Source: Salinispirillum sp049115955 (GTDB taxonomy: Bacteria; Pseudomonadota; Gammaproteobacteria; Pseudomonadales; Natronospirillaceae). Taken from it: a stretch of DNA of 64,000 nt. The notes beneath the pieces were generated by a model, which was not told the DNA's origin, searched no databases, and was given only the letters and a program-made list of their open reading frames with translations. Made by a program: the position numbers and the translations under genes. The stretch is taken from contig JAGDZJ010000008.1 in the NCBI GenBank assembly GCA_049115955.1, positions 1-64,000 of the forward strand, read 5' to 3'. This document shows positions 24,852-34,377 of the stretch, piece by piece (the first letter of the stretch is position 1; each line of letters opens with the position of its first letter).

Positions 24852-27161
24852 ATGACAGAATCCAGTGCAGAGAAGACGTGGCCCCGTCGCCTACTCGAGC
24901 TACAAGCGCTGTTGATTCGCTGGGTGAAGAAATGGTGGGGCGTGGTGGTCTCACTGATCTTAACCTTCTTTCTGGTGGCCGAAGAAGCACGACGGAACCA
25001 ACCCAGTTATTTGCCCGAATTGATCGAGCGACTGGAATACATTTACTACGACACCCGCCTAAAACTGTTGCCCAAACCCACGCCCAGTGAAGACCCACCG
25101 ATCATTATTTTAGACATCGACGAGCGTAGTTTGGCCACCGAAGGTCGCTGGCCTTGGTCGCGTCTAAGATTGGCTGAGTTGAACAACGCTTTGTTAGATG
25201 CTGGCGTATACACCATCACTTACGACGTTTTCTTCTCCGAGCCCGAACGCAATTTGGCGCTGGAGATGGCTAACGTGGTGTCGCGCTCTGATCCGACGAC
25301 GGCAAGCCTGCTGGCGCTGTATGAGGACGAGACGGATTATGATCAATTGTTTGCTCAATCGGTAGCGGATGCGAACGCCGTACTCGGTTACGTGTTCTAC
25401 CCTGGTGACGAAACCCGAGTCGGTACATTGCCAGCACCGGTGGACATGTTGTCGCCCGAGGATGCGGAGGCGCTGACGGCTATCCGCGCCGGTGGCTACG
25501 TCGGCAACTTAAAAATTCTACAAGACGCCGCGCACTCCGGTGGGCTGATTAACCCCTTGCCTGATCTCGACGGCGTAATTCGCCGTGTACCTCTGATGCA
25601 GCGTTATGACAACGCGCTGTATTCCAGTTTGGCCCTGTCCAGTGTGTACAACTATTACGTTATGGGTATGGAAGAAGCGGTTTATCACATTGGCGATGGC
25701 CCAGCTCAGCGGAAGGTGTTCGAGTGGGTACAGATTCCCGCCGACGGAACGCCGCATCGTATTCGCACCGATTATTACGGCGCGGTATTTGTGCCTTACG
25801 CTGGGCCGCAGCGCACTTTCACCTATGTATCGGCAACCGATGTGTTGAACGATAATCTGACCGACGACGAACGTCGGCAGTTAGAGGGGGCCATCGTGTT
25901 GGTAGGCACATCATCCATCGGTCTGCTCGATCTGCGGTCGACGCCGTTGGAGCCTAACTACCCGGGGGTAGAGGTGCATGCCAACGTAATCAACGGCCTG
26001 TTGACTAACCAGATCCCCTATCAGTTACACAATAGCTACGCCTATACAGCATTGCTCATGATTTTGTTAGGGTTATTGTTCAGTCTATGGTTTCGTCGTT
26101 TTGGGCCGGTTACTCTCTTAAGTACTACCGCATTGTGCGTGCTGGTGGTGATCGCCGGTAATGTGTATGCGTGGCATTTTCACTATGTGAATATTCCCGT
26201 TGCCAACGTCTTAGTACTCATCTTGGTGTTAGGTTCGTTCAATATGCTGGAGGGCTTCTTGCGCGAGCGCGCATCACGCCAGGAAGTGCGGTCGATGTTT
26301 GGGCAATACGTCCCGTCGGAATACATCGATATCATGCTGAATGACCCTGATTCGATCAGTTTCGAGGGCGCCAACAAAGAGTTGACGGTCTTGTTTTCCG
26401 ACATTCGCAGCTTTACCAGTATTTCTGAACAGTTAAGTGCGACGCAGCTTAAAGGGCTACTGAATCGCTATTTTACGCCCATTACCGGCATCATATTTAA
26501 CCGCAGTGGTACGATCGATAAATACGTCGGCGACATGGTTATGGCGTTCTGGGGGGCCCCCTTGGACGACCCCCAGCACGCCGAACATGCGCTGGAAGCG
26601 GCCATTGATATGATTAACAAGACGGAAGAGCTGCAAAGTGAGTTCGTCGCCGACGGATTACCCGCAGTCGAAATTGGTATCGGGCTCAATACCGGCTCGA
26701 TGAACGTCGGTGACATGGGATCGGAGTATCGACGCTCTTACACGGTACTGGGCGACGCGGTGAACTTGGGTTCGCGCTTGGAAAGTTTAACGAAATTCTA
26801 CGGCCTAAAGGTATTGGTCGGCCCCGATACCTTCGCGCAGTGCCCGAACTACTTCTTTCGCTTCATAGACAAGATCATGGTGAAAGGGAAGGAAGACCCG
26901 ATTGAGTGCTACGAGCCGCTGTGCCGAAAAGGTGAGCAGAGTGACGAGCTGCAGAAAGAGATTGATCAGTACAACGCCGCCTACCAGTTGTATTTGCAGC
27001 AAGATTGGCAAGCAGCATCGGATGCGTTCGCGGCCTTGTTGACCACATCGACGCCGCAACGGTCTAAGCTCTACACCGTGTACTTGGGTCGCATCGCGGA
27101 GTTACGCACCCAAGAGCTGCCGAGCAATTGGGACGGGTCGTATCGCCATACGTCGAAATAA
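24852..27161 (+). CDS. CHASE2 sensor adenylate/guanylate cyclase
   Basis: Membrane-bound class III nucleotide cyclase of 769 aa. One N-terminal helix (about 28-46), a periplasmic CHASE2 sensor (about 50-380), three helices (about 393-470) and a cytoplasmic cyclase domain (about 500-690). The metal aspartates are in LFSDIRSFTS and YVGDMVMAFWGAP, and VLGDAVNLGSRLE is the conserved catalytic core. The ATG at 24852 with an upstream CAGGA is chosen over a frame open 77 codons further. The product is probably cAMP; the signal is unknown. Confidence 0.92.
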   Translation: MTESSAEKTWPRRLLELQALLIRWVKKWWGVVVSLILTFFLVAEEARRNQPSYLPELIERLEYIYYDTRLKLLPKPTPSEDPPIIILDIDERSLATEGRWPWSRLRLAELNNALLDAGVYTITYDVFFSEPERNLALEMANVVSRSDPTTASLLALYEDETDYDQLFAQSVADANAVLGYVFYPGDETRVGTLPAPVDMLSPEDAEALTAIRAGGYVGNLKILQDAAHSGGLINPLPDLDGVIRRVPLMQRYDNALYSSLALSSVYNYYVMGMEEAVYHIGDGPAQRKVFEWVQIPADGTPHRIRTDYYGAVFVPYAGPQRTFTYVSATDVLNDNLTDDERRQLEGAIVLVGTSSIGLLDLRSTPLEPNYPGVEVHANVINGLLTNQIPYQLHNSYAYTALLMILLGLLFSLWFRRFGPVTLLSTTALCVLVVIAGNVYAWHFHYVNIPVANVLVLILVLGSFNMLEGFLRERASRQEVRSMFGQYVPSEYIDIMLNDPDSISFEGANKELTVLFSDIRSFTSISEQLSATQLKGLLNRYFTPITGIIFNRSGTIDKYVGDMVMAFWGAPLDDPQHAEHALEAAIDMINKTEELQSEFVADGLPAVEIGIGLNTGSMNVGDMGSEYRRSYTVLGDAVNLGSRLESLTKFYGLKVLVGPDTFAQCPNYFFRFIDKIMVKGKEDPIECYEPLCRKGEQSDELQKEIDQYNAAYQLYLQQDWQAASDAFAALLTTSTPQRSKLYTVYLGRIAELRTQELPSNWDGSYRHTSK

Positions 27162-27189
27162 CGCCACTGCTTTGTCGGCACGGGCTTTC

Positions 27190-27247
27190 GGGGTATGCCG
27201 CCAGCGCTCAGCGGCAGGCCGGAAATGCGCGCTTTGCGGCCTGCCCC
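27190..27247. repeat. Conserved-loop hairpin between convergent genes, copy 1
   Basis: The stem 27190-27201 pairs with 27236-27247 (10 Watson-Crick and one G-U of 12) around a 34-nt loop. The loop contains GCGCTC and CGGCAGGCCGG (27212-27222). A second element at 60081-60170 has the same loop core and loop length but different, still complementary arms. It lies between the cyclase and the convergent QEGLA gene and may act as a bidirectional terminator. Confidence 0.6.
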
Positions 27248-27250
27248 CGC

Positions 27251-28531
27251 CTAAATAAACAACGGACGATAGTCGTTTTCCAGCTGGTCAAAGGACAGAT
27301 TGCCGATAAATCGACCGAAACTGAGCCAGGTCGCCAAACCACGCAAGTCCTTAAAGTGTGGCGGTACAAATTGCGGCGACGTAATCACACCGAGGTCGTG
27401 CAGCTCAGAAACCAAACGAAACTCGTCGATAGACAGTTTGCCCACCAAGAGGAGGGGCAGTCGATCAATGCGGCCCAACTGAATGGCCACGCGAATCAGG
27501 TTGTACACCAACACAAAACCTTTGATGTACGCCAAGTCTTTGGTGAAGGGTAGGCCCGTAGGCGTGCTACCTCTAAACACCCGTTGTGCCAGGGTGTAGC
27601 TTTCGTCTTCTGACATGCCGAGTTCTAAGCAATGACGATAGACATCGACAAATTCCGCTCCGTCTATGGCTTGCGTCACCGCGAGGATGCGATTGACCAG
27701 CTTTGACAACCGGCGCGGTGTTGATTTCAGTGTGATGATTTCTGTCAGTACGGCCAGGCCTTCTTGCGTCACGGTCGCGCTGGGCGTGCCCTTACTGAGA
27801 CACGTTAGGTAGGGTTGGGCGAGGCCGTTCTGTGTGGTGCCGACATGCACCCAGCCTTCGTGGGCTTCCAAAATGTCCAGTTCGCGTTGTGAGAACATCA
27901 CGTCTTGATTCAGTTTGATGCGGTCGCTACCGGCGGCCGCATCACTGACAATACCGTCGGAAATCATTACCTGCACACCGACCCCTGCCATGCTGATGTC
28001 TAACTGGTGTTTCAAGCGCTCTACGGCTTCTGCCGCCGGAATATCGCGACTTTCTTCTGGTAACACATCTGCGCCGAGTAAGTTGGCTAACGGTTGCTGC
28101 AACATCACCGCCAATTCGGACAACGAAGGCTCGCCAGCGTGGAAGACATCACGCGGGTGGCCGAATAACTCTACGGACAGGTTGTGAAACTCGTTCGTGC
28201 CGCGCGCTTCCAACATACGAATAACGTCGCGATATTCACGGCACATTTTGCTCATGAACTGAGTGATAGGACTCAACTGCCCTAACTGACGCACGATGTC
28301 GCGTTGCAAATCCGCAAAACCCTGGCGCAGATCCGTCGGGTTAAATCCGAGGTCGCGCTGGGCGTAGTAGCTTTGATCAATGTCAGGGTTCTTCTGTGCT
28401 TTGTTGCGGAAGAACTCTTCTTTGATTTTGCGGTCCCAATTGATCGCATCAAGAATACGAATCGGCGTTTGTAGGGCGATCAGCCGATCAGACAATACGC
28501 GCGTCTGATCCAATAATGCTTGTTCAATCAT
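27251..28531 (-). CDS. QEGLA-motif protein (DUF1704-like, flavohemoglobin expression-modulating family)
   Basis: A 426-aa protein with the zinc-protease-like LEAHEGWVHVGT (HExxxH) and the diagnostic TQEGLAVLTEI, the two signatures of the DUF1704/QEGLA family named for an effect on flavohemoglobin expression. The biochemical activity is unproven; it resembles gluzincin-type peptidases such as the tyrosine carboxypeptidase MATCAP group. The start at 28531 has AAGG five bases upstream; the frame is open 26 codons further. No signal peptide, so probably cytoplasmic. Confidence 0.82.
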   Translation of the reverse strand: MIEQALLDQTRVLSDRLIALQTPIRILDAINWDRKIKEEFFRNKAQKNPDIDQSYYAQRDLGFNPTDLRQGFADLQRDIVRQLGQLSPITQFMSKMCREYRDVIRMLEARGTNEFHNLSVELFGHPRDVFHAGEPSLSELAVMLQQPLANLLGADVLPEESRDIPAAEAVERLKHQLDISMAGVGVQVMISDGIVSDAAAGSDRIKLNQDVMFSQRELDILEAHEGWVHVGTTQNGLAQPYLTCLSKGTPSATVTQEGLAVLTEIITLKSTPRRLSKLVNRILAVTQAIDGAEFVDVYRHCLELGMSEDESYTLAQRVFRGSTPTGLPFTKDLAYIKGFVLVYNLIRVAIQLGRIDRLPLLLVGKLSIDEFRLVSELHDLGVITSPQFVPPHFKDLRGLATWLSFGRFIGNLSFDQLENDYRPLFI

Positions 28532-28684
28532 GGCGACCTTACTGCGAATGTTGGATGTTGTACTCTGAGCATAGAGCGTAAGCCTCCCGAAGCCAACCGC
28601 ATTTGACACAACGATGTTCGAGCGACATCATCAAGCTCGTTTTAGACGCCCTTGACCCCTTCACCGACCACTAGGACACCGGCC

Positions 28685-29440
28685 ATGCTTTCTGACAATC
28701 AGTTGCTGCGGTATTCGCGCCAGATCTTTTTGCCCGACATCGATATTGTTGGCCAAGAGGCGTTGCAGAACAGTCGAGTGCTCGTGTTAGGCTTGGGTGG
28801 TTTAGGCAGCCCCGTTGCACTCTATCTCGCGGCGGCTGGGGTCGGACACCTGGTTTTGAGCGACCCGGACGAAGTGGACTTGTCGAACCTACAGCGGCAG
28901 ATCGTGCATCGTACCGAGGCCATTGGTCGGCCAAAGGTAGAGTCGGCCAAGCAAACGATACAGGCATTAAATCCGGACGTAATAGTGACGGCGCTGCATG
29001 GCGTGCTGAATGACGAGGAGATGCTGGTGGAAGTGCAGAAGGCGGACGTTGTTTTGGCGGGTACCGACAACTTCGCCAGTCGTCAGGCTGCCAATCGTGC
29101 GTGTTGGCAGGCGGGTGTGCCCTTGGTGTCGGCGGCGGCTATTGCTTGGGAAGGCCAGATCAGCGTGTTTGACCCGCGGCGAGCCGATTCGCCTTGCTTG
29201 CACTGCCTGTACCCGGTGACCAACGATACGGCTTTGAACTGTGCGGATACCGGCGTTGTCGCACCTTTGGTGGGTGTGATCGGTACCAGCATGGCCATGG
29301 AGGCGATGAAGCTCATCGTTGGCGTGGGTGAGCCTTTAGTCGGACGAGTACAGTTGTACGACGCCAAACAAGGAAGCTGGCAAACACTGCGTTTGCGTCC
29401 CGATCCGCAATGTCCTGTGTGCAGTGCTAGGCCTCGCTAG
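28685..29440 (+). CDS. moeB: MoeB/ThiF family adenylyltransferase
   Basis: E1-like enzyme (251 aa) that adenylates the C-terminal glycine of a sulfur carrier such as MoaD or ThiS. It has the nucleotide-binding LVLGLGGLGSPVALYLAAAG (about 31-50), SDPDEVDLSNLQRQ (about 62-75), and zinc-binding CLHC and CPVC pairs. No rhodanese domain is present. MoeB and ThiF cannot be separated from the sequence alone and neither moaD/moeA nor thi genes are adjacent. The ATG at 28685 is preferred over an upstream TTG. The 3' end overlaps the convergent EAL gene by 4 nt. Confidence 0.88.
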   Translation: MLSDNQLLRYSRQIFLPDIDIVGQEALQNSRVLVLGLGGLGSPVALYLAAAGVGHLVLSDPDEVDLSNLQRQIVHRTEAIGRPKVESAKQTIQALNPDVIVTALHGVLNDEEMLVEVQKADVVLAGTDNFASRQAANRACWQAGVPLVSAAAIAWEGQISVFDPRRADSPCLHCLYPVTNDTALNCADTGVVAPLVGVIGTSMAMEAMKLIVGVGEPLVGRVQLYDAKQGSWQTLRLRPDPQCPVCSARPR

Positions 29441-31209
29441 TTGTTCGGCGGCTGACTCTGAACCCTGTTTTGCGGAGCGCCCTTTGCGAGTTGCTGTAAC
29501 TGCTCGCGATACCAAGAGACAAAGACTTTGCGGGCCATAGGTTTGGCGTAAAGATATCCTTGGGCGTTTTGAATCCCCATGGCGACGAGAAGGTCATGCA
29601 CATCTTCGGTCTCAATCCCCTCAGCGACACTGCTGTAGCCCAGCGTCCGACACATTTTAATGATGGTGGCCAGCAACGTCATGCGCACGCGGTCGCCCTT
29701 CAGTCCATCAATAAATGACTTATCCAGTTTCAATGTATCTATTGGCATGCGCTGCAAATAGCTGAGCGATGAATAGCCAGTACCGAAGTCATCTAGAGCC
29801 ATGCGTACGCCGTGCGAGCGGGTGAGTGCCATCATCCGGAAGGCCGTTGCTTCATCAATGAACATGGCGCTTTCAGTGATCTCGGCCTGAATACGTTGTG
29901 GGGGTATGCCGTAGTCTTTCAGCATGTTCAGAAACACATGCGCCTCGCTGACGCCGGTAAGTTGGGTTGGCGAGAAATTGATGCTGACGTAGAAGTCCGG
30001 GGGCAGATTTGGCCACGCCAACAGTTCTTGTAATAATCGCAGGCTGTGATGAATGACCTGATACCCCAGTTCGCGCATCAGCCCCGACATTTCTGCAACA
30101 GGGATAAACTCGGCCGGGTTGTCCAGCAGCGGGTGGTTGATACGAATCAGCGCTTCAACGCCTTTGACGCGCCGCGTACTGATATCAATAATGGGCTGAA
30201 AGTGCGGCTTAACACGTCGCTGATCAATGGCTTGCAGCAAGGCATTCTCAATTTTGGCTTCCCGTTCAGCGGCATCGAAAAAGGCTCGCTGATAACGCAC
30301 GGGAAACGGCGTTTGTTGTTTGCGCGCTGTGCGTAAAGCCAGGCGTGCACTGGAAATGAGTGCGGCGGCGGTGTCTTTGTCGGTATCGCCGTAGACCGCA
30401 AACGCCGCGATAGGTATCAAGAAATGACGCTCTGTGGCGACTACCAAAGGCTCGCGAAACATTTCATCCAGTCGGCTGGCGATGCGCATCTCATCTATCG
30501 GTGAGACAATAAGCGCAAACGTATCACCTGGCAGTAGCGCGATGGCGCAGTCATTGCCAAACGCTTGGCGTAACCGCGTGGCGATATCCCGTCGAATGCG
30601 GTTGCTGACTTCTAGTTCCTGGTACTCTAACAAGATGTCCAGCGTGCGAAAGGAAACCATCAATAAGCCGATTTGCCCACGTTGAGCGTGCCAGTGCGGT
30701 AACCTGTCACTGAGGTGCTGCGTAAGATAGCGCTCGTTGAACAGCGCGGTGTCAAAGTCGTGCCAGTGCGTTAACGTCAAGTCGGTATGGGTGCCACTGA
30801 TGCGCGTGATCTGTCCCTGCTCATCGTGCAGAGGTACACCGCAGCAACGCTGAAGCCGGTAGTCGCCATCGTGATGGCGAACCCGATACTGAAGATTTAG
30901 CGCTCCAGCGCTGCCATTGAACAGAGCGGCAACGGCTTCGTCGAATAGAGGCTTGTCATCTGGGTGAATACGGTTGTGCCAGAACGTTTCGTCAACGGCC
31001 TCTGGCATGGTTGTGGGTAGACCCAAGCTGGATAGCCAGTGATCCGGTAGGCGCACAGTGCCTTTAACAACATCCCAAGCCCAAGTGCCCCCACAAGACA
31101 CTTGCAGCACGCGTTGGTATTCTTGCGCGCTGGTCAGGGCTTTGCTGAGCTGCGCCGTCAACTGCTGGGCGCGCTTGTGCTCGCCCTCGGCGTTATGTTC
31201 TGGAGCCAT
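29437..31209 (-). CDS. PAS-GGDEF(degenerate)-EAL cyclic-di-GMP phosphodiesterase
   Basis: Cytoplasmic signalling protein (590 aa): an N-terminal helix, a PAS domain (about 35-150), a GGDEF-like domain and an EAL domain (about 325-570). In the GGDEF domain the signature is LLPGDTFAL, so cyclase activity is unlikely. The EAL domain keeps VEALIRINHP (metal Glu), DDFGTGYSSLSYL and the K of LKLDKSFI, so it should hydrolyse c-di-GMP. It is directly downstream of a diguanylate cyclase gene in the same direction, suggesting an opposing pair. Confidence 0.9.
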   Translation of the reverse strand: MAPEHNAEGEHKRAQQLTAQLSKALTSAQEYQRVLQVSCGGTWAWDVVKGTVRLPDHWLSSLGLPTTMPEAVDETFWHNRIHPDDKPLFDEAVAALFNGSAGALNLQYRVRHHDGDYRLQRCCGVPLHDEQGQITRISGTHTDLTLTHWHDFDTALFNERYLTQHLSDRLPHWHAQRGQIGLLMVSFRTLDILLEYQELEVSNRIRRDIATRLRQAFGNDCAIALLPGDTFALIVSPIDEMRIASRLDEMFREPLVVATERHFLIPIAAFAVYGDTDKDTAAALISSARLALRTARKQQTPFPVRYQRAFFDAAEREAKIENALLQAIDQRRVKPHFQPIIDISTRRVKGVEALIRINHPLLDNPAEFIPVAEMSGLMRELGYQVIHHSLRLLQELLAWPNLPPDFYVSINFSPTQLTGVSEAHVFLNMLKDYGIPPQRIQAEITESAMFIDEATAFRMMALTRSHGVRMALDDFGTGYSSLSYLQRMPIDTLKLDKSFIDGLKGDRVRMTLLATIIKMCRTLGYSSVAEGIETEDVHDLLVAMGIQNAQGYLYAKPMARKVFVSWYREQLQQLAKGAPQNRVQSQPPNN

Positions 31210-31269
31210 AGTCCTTTAACCTTTCTGTTGTCCAATACCTGACATACGAACGTCAGTAGTCGACGGGTT

Positions 31270-31299
31270 ATCAATAAAGAAGCAACTCCGTGGCTTCTT
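31270..31299 (-). terminator. Probable terminator after the diguanylate cyclase gene
   Basis: The stem AAGAAGC / GCTTCTT (31277-31283 with 31293-31299) has a 9-nt loop. On the minus strand it is followed by TTTATT. It lies 35 bp after the GGDEF gene stop and would separate it from the EAL gene. Confidence 0.5.
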
Positions 31300-31333
31300 G
31301 TTAAACATAGAAGACCCTGCAGCACAGGTCAAT

Positions 31334-33181
31334 TCAGCAGATGGTCGTAGAGCTTTCCACCAGACGCACCTGATTGCGTCCAGATTCCTTCGCTTGATAT
31401 AGAGCTTGATCGGCCAGATTGAGCAAATCATTAATCACCATTTTAGTGGCGTGCTCGTGGTATACCGCCCCAATACTGACAGTAATCACATCAGCGGTGT
31501 TAGAATACTCGTGTGGTATACCCATATCCTGCACGCTGCGGTTCAGGCGCTCAGCAAGAACCCGTAACTCTGCTTGGTTGTTCACTTGTACTACACAGGC
31601 AAACTCCTCGCCGCCAAATCGATTCGCCAAGTCATCGTGCTGGCGCATGCGACTTTTGAGATGTGCGCCCATGCGCCGCAAAACTTCATCGCCGGCGAGG
31701 TGTCCATAATTGTCGTTGTAAGGCTTAAAATGATCGATATCGAGCAGCAATATGCCGACGGGGTGTGTGGCACGCTGCAGAATCATAGCGAGATGATCAT
31801 AGAGAGCCCGCCGATTGGCCAGGCCGGTTAAGTCGTCGGTGGACGCCAGCACGCTGAGTGTGCTGTTGGCATCCAGTAGGCGATGTTGCATAGAACGCAG
31901 TTCTTGAACGTACTCACTTTGCACCATGACGGGATTGATGACATCGGCAAAGCGCGAGAGCAGCAAGTGCTGGTGCGGCGTCCAGTGGTGCGTGCCGTGC
32001 CAATAAGACGCGGTGACCAAACCATAAACGTCACCTTGTTGCAGCATGGAGACAATAGCCAAGGACGTCGGGCCCATGCCGTGCAGCAGGGCAGCGGCCG
32101 AGTCTTTATTGTGTGCTGCCTGAGGCAGATCGTCGTAACTGATTAATTCACGCCGCAGCATGCGTTGGTGCAGGTCGCTACTGCCATGAAACTGCCCGAT
32201 AGGGCGATCTATTGGCGTTGGGAGGTCCAAATTCTCCGCCGTCCAATAAGCGACTACGCGAAAGCACTGTTGATCATTGCGGTACACCACCAAACGCTCA
32301 ACATCCAGTGCCTGACCAGCATCTGCAAGCACACGCTGCAGAGTTTGCTCATACTCGTCCGGGTGACCTTGCAAAAAGGCCATGCTGATGTCGGCCATAA
32401 AATCATCAATTTGGTTCAGTTCTGACAGGCTGCGATCACTCTCTTGGACCAAAGATTCCAAGTGGCGCTGATAGCTCTGTAGTTTTTTCTCGGCCCTACG
32501 TCGCCGCGACATATCTAACCTTACCTGTTTACGCAAGGTTTCAAGGGCGGCCGCTACTGCGTCAAGTTCGTCGCTTCGGTGCTGACGGCTGAGTGCAAAG
32601 GGTTCGCGGCGACGGTGCAGGGTGGACGAACTGGTCTGGCGTGCCAGTTCTATGAGGTGTCGAGAAATCAGCACCTGCACCAGTATTAACATGACGATCG
32701 CCAGCGAGACAATCTGGGCGATATTACTGGTGATCAGGGTAACCAAGTGGCTGCGGGTATCGGCTGCTATCTGATCAAGAGGCGAGGTCAGGGTAATGGT
32801 GCCAATTGGCCGCCCTTCCCAAGCGAGAGCGAATTGCGTCTTTGTGTAATGGCTGGTGTTCAGCGTTCCCGCATTCAGGGACGTGCCGTCGTTGCCCGTT
32901 AAGTCGACATAGACTACGTACGGAACTGCCACAACACCTTGCAGTTGGGCTGCCAGTGCATCAACGTCCAGATCCCACAAGGCGCGCTCAATCCCGGGTT
33001 GACTGACCAAAAACACACTGTTTACCGCTTGTTCCAATGCCGTAAACTGAGCCTGATAGAAAGCGCGAGTTTGTTGGGTTACCAGAAACACAGTGAATAG
33101 GGTACTGATGACGAGCAGCATAAGAGCCAGTCGCGTCGTAATGCTGGAGCGTAGAGTGTGTATGGATGGCAGTTTGGCCAT
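31334..33181 (-). CDS. Membrane diguanylate cyclase (sensor-GGDEF)
   Basis: 615 aa: a membrane helix (about 14-37), a short periplasmic region, a second helix (about 135-160), a HAMP-like/coiled region, a GAF-like region (about 255-400) and a C-terminal GGDEF domain. The active site is NRFGGEEFACVV, competent for making c-di-GMP. The position five residues upstream reads QHDD instead of RxxD, so the product-inhibition site is lost. The ATG at 33181 with GGAAG upstream is used instead of a TTG seven codons earlier. Confidence 0.9.
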   Translation of the reverse strand: MAKLPSIHTLRSSITTRLALMLLVISTLFTVFLVTQQTRAFYQAQFTALEQAVNSVFLVSQPGIERALWDLDVDALAAQLQGVVAVPYVVYVDLTGNDGTSLNAGTLNTSHYTKTQFALAWEGRPIGTITLTSPLDQIAADTRSHLVTLITSNIAQIVSLAIVMLILVQVLISRHLIELARQTSSSTLHRRREPFALSRQHRSDELDAVAAALETLRKQVRLDMSRRRRAEKKLQSYQRHLESLVQESDRSLSELNQIDDFMADISMAFLQGHPDEYEQTLQRVLADAGQALDVERLVVYRNDQQCFRVVAYWTAENLDLPTPIDRPIGQFHGSSDLHQRMLRRELISYDDLPQAAHNKDSAAALLHGMGPTSLAIVSMLQQGDVYGLVTASYWHGTHHWTPHQHLLLSRFADVINPVMVQSEYVQELRSMQHRLLDANSTLSVLASTDDLTGLANRRALYDHLAMILQRATHPVGILLLDIDHFKPYNDNYGHLAGDEVLRRMGAHLKSRMRQHDDLANRFGGEEFACVVQVNNQAELRVLAERLNRSVQDMGIPHEYSNTADVITVSIGAVYHEHATKMVINDLLNLADQALYQAKESGRNQVRLVESSTTIC

Positions 33182-33279
33182 GGGCGACTTCCGACTGTCC
33201 AAGGTTGTAAAGCCTAGGCTTCAAACTCAGGATAGCAGCCACAGGCGTCACTGACCAATGTTCCGTTGTATTTTGACAC

Positions 33280-34377
33280 CTAAGCCGTCGGTTTCAGAAC
33301 AACGGCTGGCTGATGCGCCGACAAGAGGGCCTTCTCACCCAAATCGAGGTTACAGTCGAATGGCGCAAGAACCTTGTACTCGCGGCCTTGCGCATGCACG
33401 ACGTAGAAATAGTCATGGCCACGAAACTCACGACTGATGACGGTGCAGGCCTTGGGGTTTGATGCCGACGTAGGCTCCAGCCGAAGATGTTCCGGACGCA
33501 GAGATACCACAACGAGCCCTTGAGCGGCACTGTGCAATTTGATTTCACCGAGAGCCGATTGTCCGACGTGCCCGTTAGCTTCAACGTCCAACAAATTAGT
33601 ATGGCCTAAGAATTCCGCGACAAAGGCGTTGTCTGGACGCTGATAGATGCCCTGTGGACTGTCTAACTGGCGCAACGTGCCACCCGCCATAACCCCGACT
33701 TTGTCTGCGAACGACAACGCTTCTGCTTGGTCGTGTGTGACCAGAATAGCGGTTGTGCCTGCCTGCTTGAACAGTCGGCGCATCTCGTTGCGTGTACTCT
33801 CACGTAATGAAGCATCAAGGTTTGAGAAGGGCTCATCAAGCAGAACCAAATCAGGTTCTGCGGCCAAGGTGCGAGCGAGCGCTACGCGCTGCTGTTGGCC
33901 ACCAGACAGCTCGTGCGGATAGCGCCCCCCCAGTGTGTTTAAGTTAACAATATCCATCCACTCGGCGGCACGCGCTGGGCGGAGTGGCTTGGCCAGATGG
34001 CGCATGCCGAAGCAGATGTTCTGCAGTACGGTCATGTGTGGGAATAAAGCGTAGTCTTGGAACACTATGCCAATACGTCTTTGTTGCGGTGGCAGGGCGG
34101 TTACGTCCTCGCCATGCAAAAAGATACGCCCTTGATCGGCTTGTTCAAAACCGGCAATCAGGCGCAAGGTTGTTGTCTTACCACAACCACTAGGCCCCAA
34201 CAGAGCAAGAATTTCGCCTTTGTACAGTTCAAATGATAAATCGGTCACCGCTGCCGCCGATGTGCCGGGGTATTGTTTGCTCAAGCCGGCAACACGAATT
34301 TGTTCTTTGCCTTGCGAAGCAGATTCTGGACTGTTACTGGCGGGCATGGGGGCAACTATCTTCAGTTGAGCGTTCAT
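33280..34377 (-). CDS. fbpC: Ferric iron ABC transporter ATPase (FbpC-like)
   Basis: ATPase of 365 aa: Walker A GPSGCGKTT, signature LSGGQQQRVALARTLA, Walker B LVLLDEPFSNLD, H-loop THDQAEAL, and a C-terminal TOBE domain. It drives uptake of Fe(III) by the fused permease, whose gene overlaps this one by 4 nt. The assignment to iron comes from the binding protein and the Fur box at the operon head. Confidence 0.9.
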   Translation of the reverse strand: MNAQLKIVAPMPASNSPESASQGKEQIRVAGLSKQYPGTSAAAVTDLSFELYKGEILALLGPSGCGKTTTLRLIAGFEQADQGRIFLHGEDVTALPPQQRRIGIVFQDYALFPHMTVLQNICFGMRHLAKPLRPARAAEWMDIVNLNTLGGRYPHELSGGQQQRVALARTLAAEPDLVLLDEPFSNLDASLRESTRNEMRRLFKQAGTTAILVTHDQAEALSFADKVGVMAGGTLRQLDSPQGIYQRPDNAFVAEFLGHTNLLDVEANGHVGQSALGEIKLHSAAQGLVVVSLRPEHLRLEPTSASNPKACTVISREFRGHDYFYVVHAQGREYKVLAPFDCNLDLGEKALLSAHQPAVVLKPTA

